A stretch of 64,000 bases of DNA. It comes from Phlyctochytrium arcticum (lineage: Eukaryota > Chytridiomycota > Chytridiomycetes > Chytridiales > Chytridiaceae). Positions 30,848 to 40,608 of this stretch are shown one piece after another (position 1 is the first letter of the stretch; each line of letters opens with the position of its first letter). The translations under genes and the position numbers were made by a program. The stretch is taken from the NCBI GenBank assembly GCA_025602905.1, contig JAHLKI010000052.1:1-64000 (forward strand). The letters run 5' to 3'. Under the pieces are notes generated by a model. The model was not told the origin of the DNA, ran no database searches, and saw only the letters and a list, made by a program, of their open reading frames with translations.

Positions 30848-32018
30848 GGGTGCGGCAAACCACCATCAAACCGGCATCACACCGGATTGTGGCGCAGCAA
30901 ATTTGGCGGGCGTTCAACTTCGCAGACACTGTGGGGTTGCACTGTAACGGTACCAGCAGCCGGGTTGTGAAGGACCTCCAGGCGCGCAGGACAAGGAGTA
31001 GGAAGAAAGACGGAGGTGACGCGGCGTTTCTTCTCAGCTTCACCCGCAGCATCAGGACGCTTGCCAGAGGAATGAGAAACGCGGTGCTTGTTGAGCTTGC
31101 ATCGGTATGTGGTTTTCTTGATGCCATCTCCACGGGTAAAGCTGGTGTCTCTGGTCCAGAAGTTGTTTCCTAGCTTCCATTGGATCTCGAACTCTTCAAG
31201 AGGCAGAGTGAAGGGAGCAGCAGGGCTGAAAAGTCTTTGGCGAATGGGCCATATGGACGACTGCTCGGCGGACAGCACGTTGGCGGGTTGATGGGAGAGC
31301 ATGTAGGAAATTTGTGGGCGATGGGAGAGTTCAGAAAGAGGAGTAGAGGATGAAGATTGGTTTTTGGGGGCGCCTGGACGCTCCTATTTATATGCAGAGG
31401 AATATGTTGGGGAAACTGACTGATTTCCCGCACTCTACAAGATGATGACAGGAGCTCGGGGCTTCCTCTGTCAACATCTACTATCAAAGTTTTTTTATTT
31501 ACTTAAAGTTTTTCTCACCAAGATCACAGTTTCAAAGTGAAAGTAGCGTGCATCAATGTAAACTTTTCCCACAAAAACACAGTTTCAACGTCCAAGTAGT
31601 GTGCACCAATGTAAATTTTGTATTTGCAGTAAAATTTCCCACCATGATCACAGTCTTAAAGTCAAAGTAGCGTGCATCAATGTAAATTTTTGTTTGCGAT
31701 GAAAGTTTCACACAAAGTCAAAGGTACCGTACACAACGTCAAACAAGATCGTACCCACGCAAATTTTTTAGAGCATTGTGGTAGGTCCCAGCACAAGCAG
31801 CGACAAGGTATCGTTGGCAGAGCGACCTGAAACTGGGTGTGCTCACGGTGCATTGTCCACTGAAAATTTTATTCTACAGTACATGAGCCTGGAAGATGTT
31901 GCAAGATCTACTTGAAGATCCCTGGATGCAAACCCATCATTGACCGGCAATCCCACCCGCCAAATTGGCTGCGCCACCATCCGGTTTGATGGTGGTTTGC
32001 CTCGCCCCATACGCACCC
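30848..32018. mobile_element. 1.17-kb TIR transposon with 8-bp target duplication
   Basis: Bounded by CATTCCGG at 30,840-30,847 and 32,019-32,026, an exact 8-bp duplication. Terminal repeats begin GGGTGCG on both sides and continue through GGCAAACCACCATCAAACCGG to a GGCGGG block, with a 10-base indel in the right copy. The interior holds part of a transposase-like frame on the minus strand and three 50-60 base direct repeats near 31,540-31,700 (each with cacagt, aaag and agcgtgcatcaatgtaaa). An 8-bp duplication suits hAT-like elements, but the ends are not a standard hAT match, so the superfamily is left open. Probably non-autonomous. Confidence 0.85.
30877..31302 (-). pseudogene. Transposase N-terminal fragment inside the TIR element
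   Basis: About 100 residues read as a DNA-binding front end: FEIQWKLGNNFWTRDTSF, then KKTTYRCKLNKHRVSH, then CPARLEVLHN and TVTVQPHS. The order of aromatic, Cys and His residues resembles FLYWCH/FAR1-type domains that open many transposases. No catalytic DDE region follows, which agrees with a non-autonomous derivative. Residues near the C-terminus are read from the terminal repeat. Confidence 0.45.
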
Positions 32019-32339
32019 CATTCCGGAGAGCCCCTCAGTAGAGATGCTAACGATGGCCGGACATTGATTTTAAAGTACAACACAGACACTTTAGAAACCA
32101 AAGGTGGGGTATTGAATGTAAAAACGACTAGTCCAGCAGTCAATAGTCCTTTGTTCATAAACGACGATGGCGAGATCGAACTTCAATATGCGAGTCACTT
32201 TCAAGATGACCAAGGGTTGTTTGACGCCGACGGGAGTCTGCTGGCCAAAGGATTGTCACTCAACATCACCGATCCCTTTAAGTTTGATAGCTTAAATAGT
32301 CACCGATTGTCGTTGAAGATTGACACTTCGTCCTTAACC

Positions 32340-33255
32340 CTTAAGCGACTCATGGTCGGACACAACGCGAAACGGGATGCCTTCAAGATAGGGCCTCCAG
32401 ACCCGGAGCGCGTCGTGAATAGCCAAAAGCTCCTGCTCCCTAATATCATATCTGGTCTCAGCAGGAGTCATTTTTCGAGAATGGAAAGCGACGGGTTTAA
32501 GCCCACTGCCGTCGTCTTGCCCCAACCATGCCCCTACAGCAAATCCAGACGCGTCAGGAGAAACCGTAGTGGGGAGACTGGGGTCAAAATGTCGGCGAAC
32601 TGGAGCGGTCGTGACCAACTCCTTCAATGCGTCAAAAGTTTTCTGTTGCAACTCTCCCGATACCCATTTCTGTTCATGCTTCAAGAGGTCAGTCATGGGG
32701 GCCGCGATAGCAGCTAGGTTCTTCAGGAACGAGTGGAAGTAGTTGACTAATCCCATAAATTGGCGTACTTCCGAAACGTTCTGTGGCACTGGCCATTCCT
32801 GAACTGCCTGGACTTTCTTTGGGTCTAACTTGACGCCCTCGGGAGTAACAACATGCCCAAGGAAGTCAACCTCTTGCTTGGCAAACTGGCATTTTCCGGG
32901 GTTGGCGTATAACTTGTGTTCTCTCAAGGTCGTGGGGACTTCTTGTAAATGTTGAACGTGTTCTTCCGCTGACTTAGAGTACACAAGAATGTCGTCTAAG
33001 TAAACTATGACCGATTTGTCCAAGAACGGTCGCAACACGTCATTCATTAGCGTCATGAAGGTTGCTGGTGCATTTGTCATCCCGAACGACATAACCAGGC
33101 CTGAAAGCCGTCTTGGGGACATCGGCCGGGTGTACCCGGATCTGGTAATAGCCAGACTTCAAGTCGAGTTTCGAGAACCACTTGGCACCGGCGAGCCTAT
33201 CCATTAGCTCGTCAATGCGCGGCAAGGGATAGCGTGTCACAGTGCGAGTTTCGCG
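32340..33255 (-). pseudogene. Ty3/gypsy reverse transcriptase-RNase H fragment
   Basis: Minus-strand frames give a truncated pol segment. [20 protein letters not shown] and [13 protein letters not shown] open the reverse transcriptase. After a frame change near 33,100 come [13 protein letters not shown], the catalytic VIVYLDDILVYS, then FLGHVV and RNase H with SPDASGFAVGAWLGQ and SDHESLKG. Gag, protease, integrase and LTRs are all missing, so this is a partial copy and not a complete insertion. It interrupts the fibre-like gene. No target duplication was found. Confidence 0.9.
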
Positions 33256-33770
33256 AACACGCGAACCTAGCAAGTCTATCGGGTGGATCGCCTACCCTAC
33301 CCTCCTTATCAATTACAGGTGACCTCAATACCCCCATTCTGAGCAACCTTAATAACAGAGTTCTAATAGACGAACCGGCATCTCGAGGCACCTTATCAAG
33401 CGCAGCCATTTTAGCAGGAAATGCTTCTTACAATCCGACGACTGGGGTCATTCAAACTATCGACGGCAATGGGAACAGAGAAGGCAGAATACTGTACAAG
33501 ATTAACCCCGGAAATTGTTGGGTTTTTGAAACTGAATATAGATGGAACGGCGTAGGCGACGGTAGTTACATATCTTTTTATCAACCTACAACAGCAAACA
33601 CCTATTCTAATGGCGCGAATCCATCTTATGGCTTCCAGTTTGCGCGTTTTTCACAACAGACAAGTTTGAAGACTCCGAATGGTGCTGTGGCAGGACCGTC
33701 ATATCTGACGATCTTTCCCAATCCAAATACTTGGTACAAGATCAAGATTGTTTACAACAATGGGAGCCTA

Positions 33771-34147
33771 CACAACGACGGCCTGTGGATGTCGTGAACG
33801 GTACACAACAGCCGGTTCCAGAAAAAGAGCCCAAGCTCCACACGATCGAATTAGGTACAAAAGTGAGATTGATTCTTAATCGGAACAAATTTTCGAAAGG
33901 TTATGAAGCTCGTTTTACCAAAGGGTTATATTCCGTCACTGGCAAAAAAGGAAACCGCTATCTAGTGACTGGTAGGGACGGGCTTGAAAACCGCCGAAGC
34001 TATAAAGAGTCTGAGCTTCAAGTCGTTTTGGATTCTCAGAAAATCCCTGCAGGAGAGCGAGAAAACGAACGCCTGAGAGACATTTCTCTGCAGCTACCAA
34101 CCGGCAAACAAGTTCCCAAGAAGAAGATACCTTACGGGGCAACTTGA
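33771..34147 (+). pseudogene. Integrase C-terminal domain remnant of element B
   Basis: Residues read GTKVRLILNRNKFSKGY, then YSVTGKKGNRYLVTGRDG and YKESELQVV. This is the SH3/chromo-like C-terminal pattern of retroviral-type integrases carried by Polintons (a KGY motif, a beta hairpin, then a ...ESELQ strand). The catalytic RVE core is absent, and the segment is fused to the end of the fibre-like gene, so an internal deletion removed the rest. With the polymerase and packaging ATPase it identifies element B as an integrating Polinton-type element. Sequence after the domain is a short basic tail. Confidence 0.6.
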
Positions 34148-34170
34148 GTTGCCAATTTCGGACTCATCAA

Positions 34171-34776
34171 ATGGATCTCCCCCTCGACCTCCTTCGTACT
34201 CAAATGGATGGGATTTTCGCCCATCCTTCTGAGCTAGCCCTTCTCGCAGAGGGATCCACTCCACGACACGGGCTTTTCTGGAAAGGTCCCCGTAGGGGTC
34301 GCTGGACGCACAGCACACGTAAAGAAGGACGCATCACAATGCTGCTGGGTGGCCAGTCAGACAGCGACCCTCACCCATACATACCACCAGAGGAAATCTG
34401 CCTTGATGAAGATCGGACAACAAATGTTTTCTCCTGGGTAGGCATTTTCGACGATTCGGTAATTGAGGTCTGGTTCACAACCTTGACCAAAGCCCAAAAT
34501 CAACACGGAGAGGTTGAAGTATTCGGTATGCACGATCTAATTTGTTCGTATCCCATCGCCAATCATTCTTTTGGAATGGTCATTGGGGCGATACTGCGTG
34601 ATATAAAGAACTATTATTTCGCGAATCAACAATGCACTTCAGATTTTGTTTCTGAATGCATCAGATGCTTATACTGGGACTTGGTAGACTGCACAGAGGA
34701 ACTTCGGGGTAAGGCCAAATCGAATGCAGTGGAAACAATTATAAAAAAGATCACCGGAGTCCGAATCTGTATTTAA
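34171..34776 (+). CDS. Unrecognised protein at the right edge of the viral block
   Basis: An open frame of about 201 residues from the ATG at 34,171. The N-terminus has MDLPLDLLRTQMDGIF, and the centre is hydrophobic with several Trp (VFSWVGIFDDSVIEVWF). The C-terminal half has spaced Cys (CTSDFVSECIRCLYWDLVDC) and ends TGVRICI. I find no match to integrase, adenain-type protease or other expected Polinton genes. It may be a host gene or a viral accessory gene. Open length and even composition favour a real protein. Confidence 0.4.
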   Translation: MDLPLDLLRTQMDGIFAHPSELALLAEGSTPRHGLFWKGPRRGRWTHSTRKEGRITMLLGGQSDSDPHPYIPPEEICLDEDRTTNVFSWVGIFDDSVIEVWFTTLTKAQNQHGEVEVFGMHDLICSYPIANHSFGMVIGAILRDIKNYYFANQQCTSDFVSECIRCLYWDLVDCTEELRGKAKSNAVETIIKKITGVRICI

Positions 34777-35232
34777 CCATTTTGATGTATTTTGTAATCT
34801 ATACAACTTGCTCGTCGGCTTTGCAGGGTCCTCTGTCAATCGTGTCTTTCCTTATGTCCGAGTCGACTGAGCCAGATTCAGCGCGCTGCAGTCCGCTTCG
34901 CGGATTCTGAGCAAAGCTCAGTCAGCCGCTACTCGAGTATTCCAACCTCCTCAGCCGGATTCAGCAAATGAAACTACACGCCTTGCTCGGAGCCTCGGAA
35001 TAGCAGCTGATGGGAACCGTCGCTGAATCCAGCCGAGCAGGATCGAATCACAGCTGATTCGGACCAATAAATCAGCGGTTTGTCACGAGATTACTCGCTG
35101 GATCCAACCGAGGAGGTTCGAATCACGGATATTTAATTAGTAACTTTTAGTCTCAAAGTGAAGGCACCCTCAGACTCACTCCCAAATGCCACTGACATTC
35201 GCTGTCGTTTCCTTTGTCTCCTCGCTATAGAA
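34777..35232. other. Spacer between the viral block and NAR1
   Basis: No gene is seen. The stretch contains scattered near-repeats of ccgattcagc/gctgaatccg and of ggttcgaatcac in both orientations, so it may include a small decayed element. It also contains the promoter of NAR1. This is the approximate border between mobile and host-like DNA. Confidence 0.4.
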
Positions 35233-36882
35233 ATGGGATTCTCTGGAGCAGTGGTACTGTCAGATCTTGACGACTTTATCAATCCTTCTCAGGCCTGCAT
35301 CAAACCTGTCGAAGTGCAAAAGAATGGGAGCAACCAGTCCAAGGACATTCGGGTCGATGCTGGCAATTACTATGAGGTCTCGCACGACGGTAACGAGACC
35401 AAGCTGGACACTGCCAGCATATCTTTGGACGATTGTTTAGCTTGTAGCGGATGTATTACTTCGGCGGAAAGTGTGCTTATCACCTTGCAAAGTCAACGGG
35501 ATCTGTATGATGTTTTAGCTGCTAACAAAGCAGCTGTACAAACAAATCAACCCCAGGATGTCAAGACAGTCATAGTATCTGTGTCTCCACAATCGCGAGC
35601 TTCGCTTGCCGCTAAATATGATCTCACACCAATAGAAGTGCACCGCCGTTTGCTCTGGTTCTTCAAGCAGTTTCTCGGTGTGCATGATGTATTTGATACG
35701 GCCTTTTCTCGTGACTTTGCCTTGTTGGAAAGCGCGAAAGAGTTTGTGAGGAGGTATTCCGCAAAGTACTCAGTTCAGCCAGGGGTGGGCCAAATCTCTA
35801 CAAATACAAGCGGCCCCCTTCCCATGCTGGCAAGTGCATGCCCGGGTTGGATCTGTTACGCGGAGAAGACGCACGACCACTTGCTACCATATATAGACTC
35901 CACTAAATCACCACAGCAAATCATGGGCTCACTAGTGAAGAACTATCTGGGGGACCATCTGGGTGTGCCACCCAACCGAATATACCATATTACTGTCATG
36001 CCGTGCTACGACAAGAAACTGGAGGCATCAAGACAGGACTTTTTCAACACGGATTTCGATACGCGTGATGTTGATACGGTCATCACGACGGGTGAGGTGG
36101 AAAAGATGTTCACAGAACAGAACGTTACTTTGACAAATATGGAAGAAGTACCCATAAACAGTCTGTTCACCAAAGCAATCGCAGGATCTGAAAACATTAT
36201 AGACAGTGCTCTTTCTATACCGCTGTTGGTCGGAACCGAAGGATCTTCCTCGGGTGGATACTTGTCCTATATCCTGCGATACGCGGCGTATACCCTTTTT
36301 GGAATAGTCTTGACCATGGAGGACGTCGAAATGGGGAAAAATGGTGTCGAGGTGCGACCAGGCCGCAACAGCGATTACACGGAGTACCTATTTCATCTAC
36401 CCCCGGACCACCCGCGACGACCATCCCACCTGCCAGCAGACCCAGCTGTTCCCGTGCTGAGATTTGTCGCCGCATATGGTTTCCGCAATGTTCAGAACCT
36501 CGTTCGAAAACTGAACCCAAAATCGTCAGCCACGGTTCGTCGCCGCAATGCGGCCTCTTCTTCAGCGGGGAACGAATACCATTACGTTGAAGTGATGGCT
36601 TGTCCTTCCGGTTGCATCAATGGTGGAGGGCAGCTGAAGCCTGCTAATGCGGAGACTGCTACCCTTACAGATTCGAAAGCATGGATCCAAAAAGCGGAAG
36701 ATTCATATAAATCTGTTGCTGAGTCTGCTGGTGTACAATTCCCAGAAGCCAATGCAGCCATAGAATTGCTCTATCAGGAATGGTTAGGTGGTTCGGATAC
36801 CTCAAAAGCCAAAGAGATGCTGCACACCAGCTACCGTGGCCTCGAAAAGGCAAATGTCAGCGGTCTAAGCGTCAAGTGGTAA
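35233..36882 (+). CDS. NAR1: Cytosolic iron-sulphur assembly factor NAR1
   Basis: This is the iron-only hydrogenase-like protein of the cytosolic Fe-S assembly (CIA) machinery, which passes clusters from the Nbp35-Cfd1 scaffold to the CIA targeting complex. The ATG at 35,233 gives MGFSGAVVLSDLDDFI, the usual family start, and 549 residues, with no intron. The N-terminal cluster Cys are CIKP and CLACSGC at about residues 23 and 71-76. Hydrogenase-like cluster motifs are ACPGWICYAE, VMPCYDKK and MACPSGCINGGGQ. The protein ends LSVKW; a C-terminal aromatic residue is typical of clients and partners of the targeting complex. All expected cysteines are present, so it should be functional. It is the first clearly host gene after the mobile block. 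Confidence 0.95.
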   Translation: MGFSGAVVLSDLDDFINPSQACIKPVEVQKNGSNQSKDIRVDAGNYYEVSHDGNETKLDTASISLDDCLACSGCITSAESVLITLQSQRDLYDVLAANKAAVQTNQPQDVKTVIVSVSPQSRASLAAKYDLTPIEVHRRLLWFFKQFLGVHDVFDTAFSRDFALLESAKEFVRRYSAKYSVQPGVGQISTNTSGPLPMLASACPGWICYAEKTHDHLLPYIDSTKSPQQIMGSLVKNYLGDHLGVPPNRIYHITVMPCYDKKLEASRQDFFNTDFDTRDVDTVITTGEVEKMFTEQNVTLTNMEEVPINSLFTKAIAGSENIIDSALSIPLLVGTEGSSSGGYLSYILRYAAYTLFGIVLTMEDVEMGKNGVEVRPGRNSDYTEYLFHLPPDHPRRPSHLPADPAVPVLRFVAAYGFRNVQNLVRKLNPKSSATVRRRNAASSSAGNEYHYVEVMACPSGCINGGGQLKPANAETATLTDSKAWIQKAEDSYKSVAESAGVQFPEANAAIELLYQEWLGGSDTSKAKEMLHTSYRGLEKANVSGLSVKW

Positions 36883-37192
36883 ATTATCCTGCACAGAATA
36901 TCCACTCTTCACTACTTCTCGCGTAGTTTGTACATATAGATTTCTATTTTCAGTTGCCCGCTTGTAATTTTCGGCCGGCAACGTTTCAGATAGTTCGATA
37001 GCATATAATTAATCACTCCTTCTGCGTCACTCATTCCACTGGCTCCACCCTGACTCTAAATGTGAACCGATCCTATTACACTCCTAATAAGAATAACTTC
37101 ACCATGAATGGATCATCTCAAGTTGAGTTGTTGTATTAAATAGCTCTACATGAAATTGGTAAGATGGAATGAGTGCAAGTCAATGTAGCGGT
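36883..37192. other. Convergent intergenic gap
   Basis: About 310 bases between the 3' ends of NAR1 and the mS29 gene. AT-rich with possible polyadenylation signals on both strands. No gene or repeat is supported. Confidence 0.5.
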
Positions 37193-39039
37193 CTAAATTG
37201 AGGCGGCCGCACGGCGGTACACTTTCAGAGCGTTTCCGCCAGTCACCGCAAGGAACTTCTCAATAAGTGGGCGATTCAATTTCTCTATTGAGGGGAAGAG
37301 CAATTTAGCAAATCGCAGAGACAACAGGGTATTTGACAATGCACAAACCTTCGCGCAAGACACCAGCGTTTTGGTAGAAATGAAGAGCACTGGCAATTTC
37401 AAACAAGTTGTACGGAGGTAATTCCCAGACCTGGAATTTTTGGGGGATGGTCTTGATTGAAGACGTGTATGGGTCGTACGTCTCTGGGGACAAAGTCTTT
37501 GGCAGAAGAGCGCCATACGGACTAGTTTCAGGAATGGGTTCTTCTGAGCTATTCAAGTTGGTGGTAGTCTTTGTAGAAGATGATGCGCGGGATTGCTCAG
37601 CGGTGATGGCGTTGAATAATGGGGCTTGAATATAGGTGTCGCTGTAATCTTTCGCGCCGACGATGGCGGAATTGATGGCCTTCTGCGGAGAAGTGAGGAT
37701 GTTGTTAAAAAAGTTTACAATCGACAAGCTGGTTGCAAGAATCGGCTGGCTCTCGGTGTCCCGATAGGCGGTTTTGCTGTAGAAAGTGTTGATCTGGTCG
37801 ATGGCCAACAGAAACGGCCTGCAAAAATCGTAAGTCAACTGGGGGGTATATCGCGAACCTCCCACGTACTTATCCTTTTGGGCGAGCAACGTGTTGACAA
37901 TCTCCTCTAATGCCTTGTGAGCGCGGGCAGAGTTCTTAATCCCTTCATTGGCTAAATCCTTTAGCGTCTGACCATTGGTTGTCTTAATCTGCCAAAGCGT
38001 AAGAAAGTCATTGGCCTGGCGTCATTCAAGTATATACGCACCGATGATAAGTCCTTGTTTAGTGCTAGAAACTGAGTCAGAAGCCCTGACACCAATTCAG
38101 GCTGTTCGTACAGCTTTGTGTCTTTGACGAGAGCAAATGGTTGCGTTCCATCTGTCCATACCGTTGCTGAAACATTCGTTCAGTTGGACGAATAACACTG
38201 TGTTTCCGAACGATCATAACATACTCTTTGGGATATACATGGTAATCCAGCCTTGCTTGCGGAAATGGCTCGCCAATTGCAAAAGCGCAACAGATTTGCC
38301 TGCTCCTCGAGGTCCATCTGAAAACAGGTCGTTAATCATCAGCAGGAAGAACAGTTGGTGGCGGGGAAGGAAGGACCTATTATGACTGGAGTGCTGCTAG
38401 CTTTGGAAGAGGATGTGATCTTCTGAATTAGATCTAATGTGGTTTGTCGAAGCATGAAGGCGAACTGGGGCTAAATAGAGAGAGAAAGTATTTGGTCAAT
38501 CAACCAATGCTGATAATGTCTATACAGATGCGTGCATCACTTACATGGCTGGCAACGGTTCGGGAGAATGAATCTTTGGAGATGGCATCCGTCAGATCAT
38601 TTGGGATCCGCAAGACCTCCCCAACATTCGTCTTGACAGCCTTTTGCTACAAGTGCCTCCATCAATCATCTCATCGTTGTGCTTGTCCGTCTCCCAAAAA
38701 CCTACTGGCACCCATTCCCCTAGATCCAGCGACTCTCCCAGTGGCTCGATGTGAAGTTTTGAGTCCTATGTGTTGAAGCGTGAGTGCCCGTACCCAAATT
38801 ACAACAAGGACCAGCAAATACCCCGCGGAGCTCTTCTTCTCGCAAGGTCGTAGAAGTCTAGTTGGCAAACCGTTTAGTTTAAAGCTTTGACCGGCCTTGC
38901 CCTTCGAGAGATAAACAAATACCGTATGCAATGTTTGAGCTCGTCCCACACTCGACAGAACCTTTGGCCCGATTTGACTAGCTCTTTGAAGTGCCGAAAC
39001 TCGTCCTCTCGATGCACATCGCCAGCTTGAGCGCAACAT
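37193..39039 (-). CDS. Mitochondrial small-subunit ribosomal protein mS29 (DAP3 family)
   Basis: A GTP-binding P-loop protein of the mitochondrial ribosome head (DAP3 in animals, Rsm23 in yeast). Exons are read on the minus strand. The ATG at 39,039 starts an Arg/Ser-rich leader (MLRSSWRCASRGRVSALQRA), a mitochondrial targeting signal. Middle exons give LGEWVPVGFW and RTVASH before a GTAAGT donor. The P-loop GPRGAGKSVALLQLA and WITMYIPK are at about 38,220-38,320. The segment from about 37,890 has RPFLLAIDQINTFYS, and the last exon ends RPLIEKFLAVTGGNALKVY. At least four introns are needed, and their borders are approximate. It is divergent from the C3HC gene with about 305 bases between start codons, a likely shared promoter. 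Confidence 0.85.
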
Positions 39040-39343
39040 GTTCTTGGTGCCGTCGGGTTGATTAAAGATTCTCCCAAGTTACAATTTGCCAAATGCCCAA
39101 CCAAATTCCAGTTCGTTGGCAACAATCCCAATCAAATTCATTCATCTAGCCCGTTCGGGTTAAATGATCTTGAACTTAGCAGCCGGTCTCCTCTCTGGCA
39201 TGAGTGCTGGCCTGAGTGAGTCCTGATCAGAGTCCTGATTCACAGTCGCTTTTCGAAATCGAATCCCATATCGATCAGACAGCTTTCCGAGCGACTATCT
39301 AACCTTCAATCATACACCTCCCTAAGCCTTGGCTGACCCAATA

Positions 39344-40557
39344 ATGGCGACTATTACCAGACGCAACCTAGAGCAGGCACTTGCGGCAACAGGTAGTCCA
39401 AGCCGCGGCATGGTAGACCAGTCAATACGACTGAAAGACGCCAACCTGTTCAAGAGATTGCAAACATTTATGATATCCTTCCCTGGCTAACTTGTCCCGA
39501 GTGTTATTGATTTTGTAACATTCATTCCTTTGTCTGATGTTATCCTTAACCCAACATTTTGGTTTACCAGCCTACCTGGTACGACAGATCTAATGAACTA
39601 TCCCCCCCGCTTTGGGCTCTACACGGATGGGCTCATGCCGGGGCGAAAGATGCCGTAAAATGTGAAATATGCGGAGCGACGATAGCATTGGATTTCCGCG
39701 GTCATTCAAATAGAGAGGAGAAAGGTTTGTCTAGGAAACCGAAGTATGTGAATATTGGACCTTGTTTGACAAATGTGATAGAAACGCAAATAAAAAGATA
39801 TGTCGATAAGCTTGTTTCGGGACACGACTCGGCCTGTCCATGGGCAGTTCATCAACTTGATGGTGCGATTGTTCCCGCAAGTGCTTCACACCAATACTGA
39901 TGATCATACAGAGAGCGATTATCGCTTTCCAGTGGGATCTCCATCAACCGCATATAACGCCTTCAAGAACCGATTGAAGGTACTGAGCAGTCACGAAAAC
40001 ATTTTACCCCATTGCGTGGGTATGGAAGAGGTGAGAATGGAACGATGAAACAACAGCCATGTTCTAAAAAAGTATGATACAGGGGATAACGTCAAAGGTA
40101 GCAGCTCTAATCCAATCGGACATGTCGGATGCTTGCAGTGCTTCGAGCCTGGCGCTCGCCCTGTTCGGTTGGGAATTGGTGACCAGCACACCACAAACAG
40201 AGTATTTGCAATGTTACCTATGCGCACGAAAGCCTGCTTTGTGGAATTTTGGGCGTACAGCAGCCTCGCAGGCAACAGCAAATGATTCAGAGGATACGCA
40301 GGATGGGGCAGGAAGTAAAGGGAAATTGCGGCCGTTTCATGTCGTAAATGAGCACAAGTAAGCCGTCGGGCATCTCACTTTCAACTTAGTACTGATGCAC
40401 CCCCTCCCTCAGGTGGTTTTGTCCATGGATTTCAGTTTTGCCAAACACTGGCCAGCTTAAACCTGGGTGGACCATGACCTTGGAAGCCCTTGGAAACATG
40501 AGCAAGGCAAGCAAAGCCACAGAGCATATCTGGAAGCCGCAAACGACCGTTTCGTAG
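39344..40557 (+). CDS. C3HC zinc-finger protein, NIPA/ZC3HC1-like
   Basis: Nuclear C3HC-domain proteins act at the nuclear pore basket and in mitotic entry control. Exons: 39,344-39,472, then 39,568 (or 39,571)-40,030, 40,083-40,357 and 40,413-40,557. Exon 1 ends KRLQTFM. Exon 2 has the signature PPLWALHGWAHAG, KCEICGATI and GHDSACPW, the zinc ligands of the first domain. Exons 3-4 encode LALALFGWEL, CYLCARKPALW and HKWFCPWISVLP, the second half. The first intron appears to be U12-type. The frame changes once inside exon 2 (about 39,840-39,880) without splice signals, so there is either an indel or an error. The gene ends 51 bases from NF-YC on the other strand. Confidence 0.8.
39473..39567 (+). 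other. U12-type AT-AC intron
   Basis: The donor reads ATATCCTT directly after codon 43, the U12 consensus. The branch site is ATCCTTAAC at 39,542-39,550, close to the U12 consensus TTCCTTAAC. The acceptor is TTTAC at 39,567, 18 bases past the branch adenosine. An AG three bases on would also keep frame. No in-frame GT donor exists between the conserved halves of the domain. Confidence 0.75.
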
Positions 40558-40608
40558 ACAAATATGAAACAGCTTGCCACCATTCTCATGGTTCGTGGTC
40601 AACAATAA

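Larger units (their letters stand above)
30541..33770 (+). pseudogene. Fibre-like attachment protein of element B, broken by two insertions
   Basis: Three pieces of one gene can be followed. The first (30,541-30,847) ends in a pattern of short strands: GPLEVNTVSTEDPLVVEN, then SGALEVIP. The second (about 32,027-32,340) continues with GGVLNVKTTSPAVNSPLFI and SLLAKGLSLNITDPFKF. These alternating G-x-L and P-L strands resemble the shaft repeats of adenovirus fibres. The third (about 33,256-33,770) looks like a globular beta-rich head with WVFETEYRWNGVGDGSYISF and NTWYKIKIVYNNGS, compatible with a lectin-like fold. A TIR transposon and a Ty3 fragment separate the pieces. The tail joins integrase sequence abruptly at about 33,770. 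The fibre role is by resemblance only. Confidence 0.55.

Noticed and set aside
34171..34776. Viral adenain-type protease
   Set aside because: Cys residues are present, but no His-Asp/Glu-Cys order typical of the family could be found.
1..35000. Terminal inverted repeats and target duplications of elements A and B
   Set aside because: None could be found by eye, and only an alignment search could decide.
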